Source: Burkholderia metallica (GTDB taxonomy: Bacteria; Pseudomonadota; Gammaproteobacteria; Burkholderiales; Burkholderiaceae). From it: a DNA stretch of 64,000 bases. The notes under the pieces were generated by a model. It did no database searches. It was not told where the DNA came from and saw only the letters and a list, made by a program, of their open reading frames with translations. Below are positions 28,667-37,300 of this stretch, in pieces. Each line of letters begins with the position of its first letter. Position 1 is the first letter of the stretch. A program made the position numbers and the translations under genes. The stretch spans positions 124,001-188,000 of the forward strand of contig NZ_CADFDB010000009.1 in the NCBI RefSeq assembly GCF_902832845.1, in the 5' to 3' direction.

Positions 28667-30004
28667 TCATCGATAAAAAATCCCCAGCACCTGCACGCTG
28701 CCCGACTCCGGCATCGCCCCGAAGCGGCTCCACGACGGCCCGCCCTGATGCAGCCATTGCAGCGCGACGTCGAACCGGTCGAAGCGCCGCCGCAGCTCGA
28801 GCCAGTATTGGCGGCCGCCGCCGAGATCGGCCTGCACGAAGCCCGACAGGTCGAGGCGGCGCACGCCGATATTGCGCCATGCGGCCATCAGGAACACGCC
28901 GTGGCGGGTTTGCAGTTCCTGCGCGGCGATCGACGTCTGTACCGCGCGGCCCCAGGCCGCCGGGCTCGCGCGCTGCAGCGAACGCCATTGCGCGGCGTCC
29001 GCGCCGCCGCCGTTGCTCTGGAATTCGGCGGTCAGCGACAGATCGACCGGCAGCGTCCAGGTCGCGCCCACCGACGAACTCGTGCGGAACGCGCGGTCGC
29101 CGGCCGCGCCGGTCGCGCGTGCGATCAGCGAGCGCCGGTAGCCGCCCGTCCATTCGGCGTACGCGACCACCGAGTTGCCGAGCAGCACGCTCAGATTCTG
29201 GCCGACCTGCGGCGCCTGCCCGCTTTCGCCGTAGACGATCCACTGCGGCTGGAGCGCCGCGCTCAGCCGCTGGCTCGCGACGAGCATCCAGCGATCGACG
29301 CCGTTGGTGCGCTGCAGGTCGGACGACGCGGCCGGATCGCCCGGCAGGCTGCGGCGCTCGAGCCGCGGCGACAGCAGCGCCGCGAGCGAGCCCGTGTCCC
29401 ACACCTGCTGCGCGCGCAGCGCGACGGTGCCGAGCCGGTTCGTGTGGCGGCTGTCCGGATCGGGCGGGACGTCGAGGCTCACGGCACCCGAGCGAAAGAA
29501 GTCGGTCGGGTTGTAGCCGATCGCCGCGCCCAGCCGCTCGTTCAAGCGCCCCGCGTCGACGACGAACGTCGGTGCCGCGCGCCAGCTCGCATACGCCTCC
29601 TTCACGAGCGTCACGTCGCGCGACGACGTGCGCGACGTCCCGAGCGGATCGAAGCGGTCGACGCGCATCGAGAAATGCGCGGCGAACGTCGGCGTCAGCC
29701 ACTGCCCGTATTCGAATTCGACCGACAGCTGGTTGCGTCCGGCGTGCGCGCCGTCGCGATAGCGGCTCGCGCGCAGCGCGTCCTGCACGGCCAGCTTCCA
29801 CGGCTTCGCGGTATCGGCCGGCGCCGCGGCGGGCCGATCGGCGAGATCGAGCGCCGCCGCATCGGCCGCGTCCACCGCGCCCACCGCATCCACCGCACCG
29901 GCGCTGCTCGCCGCATCCGCGCCGCCGGTGGCCGCCGCACGCGCGAGCGCCGGCAGCAGCATGCACGCGAGCGCGGCGATCCGGCATCGACGCCGCATCG
30001 TCAT
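28667..30004 (-). CDS. Outer-membrane beta-barrel of the lipid-export group
   Basis: A 445-residue exported protein. Start MTMRRRCRIAALAC overlaps the stop of the LolA-like gene by 4 bp. After the signal peptide (to about ALARA) comes a low-complexity Ala/Asp stretch (DAVGAVDAADAAALD), then many amphipathic strands (NQLSVEFEYGQWLTP, AHFSMRVDRFDP, YWLELRRRFDRFDVALQWLHQGG) with end GSVQVLGIFYR. It resembles DUF1302-like or alginate-porin-like barrels that accompany LolA-like carriers. It probably accepts or passes the lipid product at the outer membrane. The barrel nature is likely; the exact family is uncertain. Confidence 0.65.
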   Translation of the reverse strand: MTMRRRCRIAALACMLLPALARAAATGGADAASSAGAVDAVGAVDAADAAALDLADRPAAAPADTAKPWKLAVQDALRASRYRDGAHAGRNQLSVEFEYGQWLTPTFAAHFSMRVDRFDPLGTSRTSSRDVTLVKEAYASWRAAPTFVVDAGRLNERLGAAIGYNPTDFFRSGAVSLDVPPDPDSRHTNRLGTVALRAQQVWDTGSLAALLSPRLERRSLPGDPAASSDLQRTNGVDRWMLVASQRLSAALQPQWIVYGESGQAPQVGQNLSVLLGNSVVAYAEWTGGYRRSLIARATGAAGDRAFRTSSSVGATWTLPVDLSLTAEFQSNGGGADAAQWRSLQRASPAAWGRAVQTSIAAQELQTRHGVFLMAAWRNIGVRRLDLSGFVQADLGGGRQYWLELRRRFDRFDVALQWLHQGGPSWSRFGAMPESGSVQVLGIFYR

Positions 30005-30780
30005 TGCGCCTGGAAGCGGGACAGGTAGTCGCGCTGCAGCCACGCATCGGGAATGTCGCGCCACGCGTAGTCGGAGAAACGCATGACCGTGACCCAGTTG
30101 CTGTCGAGCCCGTCGATGATGACGGTCTCGGTCGGCCGCTCGACGCCGAGCTGCATCGCGTAGCGCCGGTAGAACGCGGTCTTCAGCAGGCGGTCGCTTT
30201 CCGAATAGAAGCGCGCCTTCAGCGGCCGGTTGTTCGCCGTGTCGATCCAGATCTCGATGCGCCGATAGGTGAGCCCTTCGCCGTGCCCGGTCAGCATCAG
30301 CCGGTAAGCGCGGCGCGTCTGCCGGTCGCCGTCGGCAATGTCCTCGATGCCCTTCAGCACGGCCGTGTAGTCGTGCGCGAGATTGACCGTTACGACGTCG
30401 CCGTTCGCGGCCTGCCCGAGCAGTCGTTGATCCGGCGAGATCCGCACGCTCGCCTGGTTCGCGGGATCGTAGAACCACAGGTCGTTGCCGTTCTTCAGCA
30501 TCAGCTTGCCCGTGTCGCGCGCCGGCGCGACGAAGCGCACCAGCGTGCGGAACGCGCCGCCGGGCGCGTCCGGCTTCGAATAGATCGACAGCGTGTTGCC
30601 GTCGACCTGCTTGCCCGACCGGTACTCGATCAGCGTCGCGGTCAGCACGAACGATTTCTCCGGCGTGCGCACCGCATCGCTCGCCGCGAGCACCTTCTGC
30701 GGATCGGGCGCCGGCTGCGCAAGGGCTGCGCCGGCGAGGAACGAAAGACTCAGACAGCATGAAACGAACAGGCGACGCAC
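30001..30780 (-). CDS. LolA-like outer-membrane lipoprotein-sorting/lipid carrier protein
   Basis: A 259-residue periplasmic protein, start GTG at 30780 with GGGAG upstream. Signal peptide MRRLFVSCCLSLSFLAGAALA. The mature chain has the LolA-like (PF17131-type) pattern: SFVLTATLIEYRSGKQVDGN, RTLVRFVAPARDTGKLMLKNGNDLWFYDP, RISPDQRLLGQAANGDVV, YRRIEIWIDTANNRPLKARFYSE and SDYAWRDIPDAWLQRDYL. Such half-barrel proteins carry acyl chains across the periplasm. It follows the FtsX-type permease (51-bp gap) and precedes an outer-membrane barrel, so ATPase, permease, carrier and barrel make a complete envelope path. Confidence 0.82.
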   Translation of the reverse strand: MRRLFVSCCLSLSFLAGAALAQPAPDPQKVLAASDAVRTPEKSFVLTATLIEYRSGKQVDGNTLSIYSKPDAPGGAFRTLVRFVAPARDTGKLMLKNGNDLWFYDPANQASVRISPDQRLLGQAANGDVVTVNLAHDYTAVLKGIEDIADGDRQTRRAYRLMLTGHGEGLTYRRIEIWIDTANNRPLKARFYSESDRLLKTAFYRRYAMQLGVERPTETVIIDGLDSNWVTVMRFSDYAWRDIPDAWLQRDYLSRFQAQ

Positions 30781-30831
30781 GTGCGCTCTCCCGAAAGTGA
30801 AATGAACGAAACAACCCGCATCCGCACGGCA

Positions 30832-32241
30832 TCACACGTGCCGCAGCGCGTCGACGATCGACAGCCGCGCCGCGTGCCGCGACGGCAGCCACGCGGACAG
30901 CCCGGCCACGCATGCGAGCCCCGCGAACGTGACGGCGATGGTTCGCCACTCGCCCCACACGCGCACCGTGAGCGCGACCGCGTCGATGCGCGCGGGCGGC
31001 GTCCAGGCCAGCCCGCTGTGATTGACGGCCGCGGCGATCGCGAGCGCGACCAGCACGCCGAGCGATGCGCCGGCCACGCCGAGCAGCGCGCCTTCGCACA
31101 CGAACAGCGCCTGGATGCCGCCGCGCCGCATGCCCATCGCGCGCAGCGTGCCGATCTCGACCGTGCGCTCGATGATCGCGGTGCTCATCGTGTTGCTGAT
31201 CACGAACAGCACGATCGCGCTGATCAGCACGAACACGAAACCGAAGATCACCGAGAACATCCGGTTGGTCTGGTCGTAGAACGGGTTCAGCGTCGCGAAA
31301 TCGACGACGTCGAGCGGTTGACCGTCGAAGCCGCCGTGCAGCAGCTGTTCGATACGCGCGCGCGCGGCCGGCAGGTCGGCCGTGCGCGCGAGCTGGATCT
31401 CGATCGCGGTCGCGCGCGGCGCGGCGCCGCCGTATACGAGCCGCTGCGCCTGCGGCAGCCGCACCGCGAGATACACGTCGTCGAGTTCCTTCACGCCCTG
31501 CTGCTCGGCCTTCACGACCGAGAAGCGGCCGACGTTCGGCGCGCCGCCCGCGCTCGCGGTCAGCACTTCGACATGGGTCGCGCCGTCGCCGGCCGGCTGC
31601 GTGCCGGCCTCGCCCCGGGCGAGCGCGAGCACGTCGGCCGGCGCATTCGCGTCCGGGCCGGTGGCGGCGGGCTCGGCCGGGCCCGGCGGCGCATCGTGGC
31701 AATCCGGCACGTGCAGCGGCCCGCACAGATGCAGCACGCGCGCGACGCCGAGACCGACCACCGCCGCATCGTCGGCGCTGCCGCGCATCGCGAACGCGCG
31801 CGGGCGCAGCGGAAAACCGTACGCGTTCCACTGCTGCATCCGGTACTGGTCGTCCGGAATCGCGCCGAAGCCCATCACGGTACGCGACACGCCGGCCGCG
31901 AAGTTGCCGGCGATCCCGCCGAACTGCAGCGTCGGCGTGACGACCTGCAGCAGCGGCGCGAGCTGCGGGTCGCGCCGCAGGGTCTCGATCAGCGCCGGAT
32001 AGTTGCGGATGCCGTACGCGGCCGGATCGCCCGTGCCGTACAGGAAATAGCCCTGCCGCTGGATCTGCAGGTGGCCGCTGCGTTGCACGAAATCGGTCTG
32101 CAGGCCGAGCGTGATGTCGCGGCTGAAACCGCCGAACAGCAGGATCGCGCTGACACCGACGATCATCGCGAGCAGCGTGGTCAGCGAGCGCCGGCGGTTG
32201 CGCTGCAGGTTGCGCAGCGCGAGCATCAGCGTATGGATCAT
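30832..32241 (-). CDS. FtsX/MacB-type ABC permease (LolC/E-like)
   Basis: A 469-residue permease, start MIHTLMLALRNLQRNRRRSLTT, overlapping the ATPase stop by 4 bp. TM1 (LLAMIVGVSAILLFGGF) is followed by a large periplasmic domain (about 45-325) and three C-terminal helices: FSVIFGFVFVLISAIVLFVISNTMSTAIIERTVEIGTLRAMG (coupling motif), GALLGVAGASLGVLVALAIAAAV and TFAGLACVAGLSAWLPSRHA. The topology is that of MacB/LolCE mechanotransmission permeases, which act on substrates in the outer leaflet of the inner membrane or in the periplasm. It presumably hands the polyketide-type lipid to the LolA-like carrier encoded next. Confidence 0.87.
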   Translation of the reverse strand: MIHTLMLALRNLQRNRRRSLTTLLAMIVGVSAILLFGGFSRDITLGLQTDFVQRSGHLQIQRQGYFLYGTGDPAAYGIRNYPALIETLRRDPQLAPLLQVVTPTLQFGGIAGNFAAGVSRTVMGFGAIPDDQYRMQQWNAYGFPLRPRAFAMRGSADDAAVVGLGVARVLHLCGPLHVPDCHDAPPGPAEPAATGPDANAPADVLALARGEAGTQPAGDGATHVEVLTASAGGAPNVGRFSVVKAEQQGVKELDDVYLAVRLPQAQRLVYGGAAPRATAIEIQLARTADLPAARARIEQLLHGGFDGQPLDVVDFATLNPFYDQTNRMFSVIFGFVFVLISAIVLFVISNTMSTAIIERTVEIGTLRAMGMRRGGIQALFVCEGALLGVAGASLGVLVALAIAAAVNHSGLAWTPPARIDAVALTVRVWGEWRTIAVTFAGLACVAGLSAWLPSRHAARLSIVDALRHV

Positions 32242-32954
32242 CTGCCCTCCTTCTGTATCGCGATGGCGCCATCGGCCCGTTCCTGGCCGACGATGCGGCC
32301 GTCGAGAATCCGGATCACCTCGTCGGCGACGCTCACCACCTGCGGATCGTGCGACGACACGATGAACGACACGTCGCGCTCGCGCTGGATCGTGCGCATC
32401 AGCTCGATGATCGCTTGCCCGGTCGCGCTGTCGAGGTTCGCGGTGGGTTCGTCCGCCAGCACCATCGCCGGCTCGGCCGCCAGCGCCCGCGCGATCGCGA
32501 CGCGCTGGCGCTGGCCGCCCGACAACTGGCTCGGCCGGTGCCGCGCCTTGTCGGCAAGCCCCACCGCGTCGAGCAGGTCGCGCACCTGCGCCGCGCGCCG
32601 CGCCGGCGCCCAGCCCGCCATCAGCAGCGGATACTCGACGTTCTCGTACGCGGACAGCACCGGCAGCAGGTTGAAGGTCTGGAACACGTAACCGACGTGG
32701 CGCGCGCGAAAGTCGGACAACGCATCGTCGGACAGCGCCGCGGTATCGTGGCCGGCGATCGTCACGCGCCCGCTGTCGGGGCGGTCGATGCAGCCGATCA
32801 TGTTCAGCAGCGTCGTCTTGCCGCTGCCCGACGGGCCGCTCAACACGGTGAAGCGGCCCGCATCGAGCGTCGCCGACACGTCGGCGAGTCCGGTCACGCG
32901 CACGCTGTCCAGCAGGTAGGTCTTCGACACATGTTCGACGTTCACGAGACTCAC
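32238..32954 (-). CDS. LolD/MacB-type ABC ATPase
   Basis: A 238-residue ATPase, start GTG at 32954 (VSLVNVEHVSKTY) overlapping the monooxygenase stop as GTGA; GGGAGGGG lies upstream. Walker A GPSGSGKTTLLN, the LolD/MacB-typical IGCIDRPDSGRV, YVFQTFNLLPVLSAYENVEYPLL, signature LSGGQRQRVAIARALA, Walker B VLADEPTANLDSATG and SSHDP are complete. It energises the FtsX-type permease encoded next with a 4-bp overlap. Confidence 0.92.
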   Translation of the reverse strand: MSLVNVEHVSKTYLLDSVRVTGLADVSATLDAGRFTVLSGPSGSGKTTLLNMIGCIDRPDSGRVTIAGHDTAALSDDALSDFRARHVGYVFQTFNLLPVLSAYENVEYPLLMAGWAPARRAAQVRDLLDAVGLADKARHRPSQLSGGQRQRVAIARALAAEPAMVLADEPTANLDSATGQAIIELMRTIQRERDVSFIVSSHDPQVVSVADEVIRILDGRIVGQERADGAIAIQKEGR

Positions 32955-34360
32955 GACGCCCCTCCCGCGCGCACGGCGGCCGACGGCGCGCGTTGCGCCC
33001 CTTGCGTCCCTTGCACGCCACGCGCAGTCGTCGCCGCCGCGCCCGGCACGGCCGGCAAGCCGCGGATCAGCCGCCGCAAGTGCAGCCGGTATGCGAAATG
33101 CTCGACCTCGATCACGTGCCGCGGCGTGCGATGAAACGCGATGCCGCCGCTCCAGTCCGAGCGCCCGCGCCGGATCAGCCGGTCGATCCGCGCGGCCTTG
33201 CGCGGCGCCGCGTCGCGGGCATGCAGGTAGCGGGCGAGCAGCTGCGCCTGATAGTCCATCAGCGGCCAGTTGCCGGTCGACGTCTGAAACAGCCCGATGA
33301 AGAACAGGTCGCGATGCTGTGCGTCGAACATGTTCAGGTACAGCGACGGCTGCTGTTTGCGCCATTGCAGATGCGCCTGGTCGATGAACGGAAAGCTCGG
33401 CCGGTAGCCGGTTGCGTACACGATCACGTCGACCGGCTCCTCGCTGCCGTCCGTGAACGCCACGCGATCGCCCTTCAGTTCACGCACGTCGGGCCGCGCG
33501 TCGAGATCGCCGTGGCCCAGGTGATAGAACAGCGTCGAGTTGATGATGAAATGCGATTCGAACAGCTTGTGATCGGGCTTGCGCAGCCCGTAGTCCTCCG
33601 GTTGCCCGGCCGTCGTCAGCCGCAGCAGCCGCTCGCCGAAGAAGCGGCGCGCCCACAGCGGCATGCGCAGCCGCAGCGGCCATTCGGCCCACTGGTCCGC
33701 CGGGATGCCGAACAGGAATTTCGGCCAGTAGTAGTAGCCGCGCCGCGTGCTGTGGAACACCGCGCGCGCATGGTGGGACGCCTCGACGGCGATGTCGCAG
33801 CCCGAGTTCCCCGCACCCACCACGAGCACGCGCTTGCCGGCGAAGATCTCCGGCGTGCGGTACTGCGACGAATGCAGTTGCAGCCCGTCGAAGCGGCCCG
33901 GATAGTCCGGCAGTTGCGGATGCGACAGATGGCCGTTGCAGACGATCACGCCGCGATAGGTGCGCACTTCGCCGCGATCCAGCTCGACGCGCCACTGCGT
34001 GCCGCCGGCAACGGGCGCGATCTCGAGCACCGAGCGGCCGAACTCGATCCGGTCGTACACGCCGAAGCGCCGCGCATACGCACGCAGGTATGCGAGCGCC
34101 TGATCGCCGCGCGCATAGGTCGGATAGTCGTCCGGAATCGGGAAATCGGTGTACTCCGAAAACCGCTTCGAGCTGATCATGTGGATCGAGCGATACACGG
34201 CGCCGCTCGGCCGCCCGTAGTACCAGTTGCCGCCGACGTCGTCCTCGCGCTCGATCACGTCGAAATCGATCCCGGCCGCGAGCAGGTTCTTCGCGGCGGT
34301 GATCCCTGCCGCGCCCGCGCCGATGATGCAGTACCGCGCGCCGTCGTTGCGCTCCGTCAT
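32951..34360 (-). CDS. Flavin-containing monooxygenase (class B, FMO type)
   Basis: A 469-residue flavoprotein with AGGAGATCACC ahead of the ATG. The FAD fingerprint is CIIGAGAAGITAAKNLL, the NADPH fingerprint VLVVGAGNSGCDIAVEAS, and between them the FMO motif FDGLQLHSSQY; the C-terminal ATGYRPSFPF is also typical. Family members oxygenate N, S or carbonyl carbons. Its place between the P450-fusion synthase and the ABC exporter marks it as a tailoring enzyme of the product. The C-terminal 30 residues are low-complexity (ATTARGVQGTQGAQRAPS). Substrate unknown. Confidence 0.88.
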   Translation of the reverse strand: MTERNDGARYCIIGAGAAGITAAKNLLAAGIDFDVIEREDDVGGNWYYGRPSGAVYRSIHMISSKRFSEYTDFPIPDDYPTYARGDQALAYLRAYARRFGVYDRIEFGRSVLEIAPVAGGTQWRVELDRGEVRTYRGVIVCNGHLSHPQLPDYPGRFDGLQLHSSQYRTPEIFAGKRVLVVGAGNSGCDIAVEASHHARAVFHSTRRGYYYWPKFLFGIPADQWAEWPLRLRMPLWARRFFGERLLRLTTAGQPEDYGLRKPDHKLFESHFIINSTLFYHLGHGDLDARPDVRELKGDRVAFTDGSEEPVDVIVYATGYRPSFPFIDQAHLQWRKQQPSLYLNMFDAQHRDLFFIGLFQTSTGNWPLMDYQAQLLARYLHARDAAPRKAARIDRLIRRGRSDWSGGIAFHRTPRHVIEVEHFAYRLHLRRLIRGLPAVPGAAATTARGVQGTQGAQRAPSAAVRAGGAS

Positions 34361-34378
34361 GGTGATCTCCTGTTCCGT

Positions 34379-37300
34379 TCAAAGAGCCGACGCGGCCGCG
34401 GCCTGCAGGTCGGTCGCGCCGGCCAGCCGCGCGTCGCGCAGGTCGGCGATCGATGCGCCGCCGCGATCGGCGATCGCGAAGCGGCCGTGCGGATAGCGCA
34501 ACAGCAATTCGGCGTCGCCGGCCGGCGCGGCGCCGAACACGATGCGGCCGATGCGCCACGTACGCGGCGGCTCGCCGCGCTCGGGCCATGCACCGAGCAG
34601 CACGTTCAATACGCTCTCCAGATGATTGACCGGCAGCCACAATTGCGGGCACGGCACCGCGCCGCGCGCGCCGTCGTCGTCGCCCGGCACACGCCACAAC
34701 GCGTCGGCATCCGCGGCCCTGACCTGCGCGATGCCGCTGGCCCAGCGCGCGTCGGGCAACAGGTCGCCGCGCCAGCTCGCGCGCGCGGTCGGCCATACCG
34801 CATCGTCCGGCGCGTCGTGCGGCAACGGCACCGTCGTGCCCGCCGGCGGATGGCTTCGGTAGACGAACGTCGCATCGAGCAGCGCGCGTCCGGCAAGCGA
34901 TGCGCACCGCACCGTCACGCGCCAGCCGTCGTCGGCCGTGCGGCCGGTCACGTCGGAGTCGAGCGCGAGATCGCCTTGGCCGTCGAGCGCGTCGGCGAGC
35001 GCATCGAGCGCGATCGTCACGTCGACGGCTTCGTGCAGGTACGCACGCTCGCCGTCGGGCGGCGCCACCCAGTCGGCGACGACGCGCGCGTGCTCGAGCA
35101 GCAGCGACGCGGGCGCCACCGCGCGACCGCCGAAGCGGAATGCGCGCGTATAAGGGGCGCCCGCCACGCGAAAGCGCGTCGAGAAAAACGCGAACGGCCG
35201 GAAGCGCCGCGGTTCGCCCGCGTGGTGCCGCCGTGTCGCCAGTTCGCCGAGATTGGGCAAGCCGTCGACCGCATCGAAGCCGCGCAGCTGGATCGGCGTG
35301 AGCGCACGGCCGACCGCGCCCATGTACATCGGCTCGCCGCTGCCGGGCGTGGAGGAAGTGGTCTGCGTCGCGGGTGCCGCAAGCTCCGCCAGCCAGTGAC
35401 GCACGCCGTCGCCGATGCGCATCGGCGTCACGTAGCGCCGCGTGACGGCAAGGTTGGTGATCATGCCGACGCCGTCCCAGGTCGGCCACACGAGCGTCTT
35501 TACGGCCCGCACCGGCGCATCGCGACGCGCCCACCAGCCGAGCCGCGCGAGCGCCTCGTTCGCGGCCGCATAGTCGGTCTCGCCCGTCATGCCTCCCCAG
35601 CGGCCGGTCAGCGAGCCGACGTTGACGAAGCAGTCGACGCGCGGCCGCTCGCGCACCGCCGCGTACAGGTTCATGAAACCGCGCACCTTCACGCGCGCGG
35701 TGCCGATGAATTCGTCCGCGGACTTGCGCGGCAATCGCACCGGCTGATCGATGCCGGCGTTGTGGATTACGCCGCGCAGCCGCGCGCCGAATTCGTCGCA
35801 CAGCGCGCGCACGGCGTGCGCATCGGTCACGTCGCATACGCGGTAGCGCACCGGCAGGCCGAGTGCGGCCGCGGCATCGAGCGACGCCTTCAGCGCGCGG
35901 CGCCGTTCGAGTTGCCGCAGCGTGTGCCGGATCGCCTTCGGCGGCCGTTCCGGCGTCGCCTGACGCAGCAGGTCGAGCCCGTAGCGCCTGAAGCCCGCGT
36001 CGTCGAGCGCGAGCCACGGCTCGTCGCCGGCCGGCAGCGCGTCGCGGCCCGTGACGATCACCGTGCAGCGATGGCGCTTCGCGATCTCGCACGCGGCCAG
36101 GAACCCGATGCCGCGCGCACCGCCCGAGAACAGCACGACGTCATCGGGCCCCCAGTCGGGCGCCGCGTGCGCCGGCAGGTCGTCGCGGGTGGCGACGAGC
36201 GTGTGGCGACGCCCGCCGCGATGGCCGACCTCGAAGCGCCCCCAGCGATACAGCTCGCGCGCGATCAAGCCGTCGACGCGGCCGGTTTCGTCCGGCGCGA
36301 TGTCCAACACGCGCACGTTGCAGTTCGGCAGCTCCTGCGGCAGCGTCTTCGCGAGCCCCGCCCACAATCCGCCGAGCGGCTGCACGAGCGCGTCGTCGCC
36401 ATGGCCCATCACGCCGTCCATCCACGTCACAGCGAGATAGAACAGCCGCGACGTCGCCTCCTCCTGCACCCAGTCGCCGTAGCACGCCTGCAGCAACGCG
36501 ACCGTGCGGCGCAGCGGCGCTTCCCATCGGTCGCTCGCGTCGAGGACGAACGGCGCTTCGACGCCGAGATCGACGATGCCGTCGAACGGCCCCGACTGCA
36601 CGACGAACGTGCCGGCGGCCGCCGCCGGATCGACCCCGTCGGCCGGTGCGAACACGACCGGCTTCGCACACGCGCGCGTGAGTGCCGCCACCACGCGCTC
36701 GACCGTGCGGCCCAGCCCGTTGACGATCGCGATCCGCTTGCCGCTCAGCTCGGGCGCCGGCAGCTCGGGCAGCGGTTCGATTTCGACCGGCCGCCAGGTG
36801 AAGCGGTGGGTCGGCGCGTCGTCGGTATGGGTTTCGGCGTCGCGCGGTGCCGAGGATGCAATCGCATCGCGTTGCAGAAGCGCCAGCACATCGGGTGCGA
36901 GCGTCGGTCCGGCGGCACGTTCGGCGGTGACGGCCGGCGCCGCGCCTGCCGAGCGCGCATCGTCGGTCGTCGACACCTGCGCGCCCGCATACGGACAAGC
37001 CGCACCACGCGCAGCCGGCACGTGGGCGTCGCGCACAGCCGGCGCGGCACGCGCGCGCTCGCGCGACCTCGGCCGGGCGACCAGATAGATCCCGTCGCGC
37101 GGACGCAGCGAAATCGTCGCGCCCGTGTCGAGCGAGCGTCCGGGCACCGCGCTCAGGTCGACGTGCTGCGCGACCACCGCGATCAGCACGCGCATCTGCA
37201 GCAGCGCGGTCTGGTAGCCGATGCACTTGCGCATCCCGCCGCCGAACGGGAAATACGCATACTTGTGCCGCGCCGGCGCGTGCGAGCCGAAATTCTCGGG

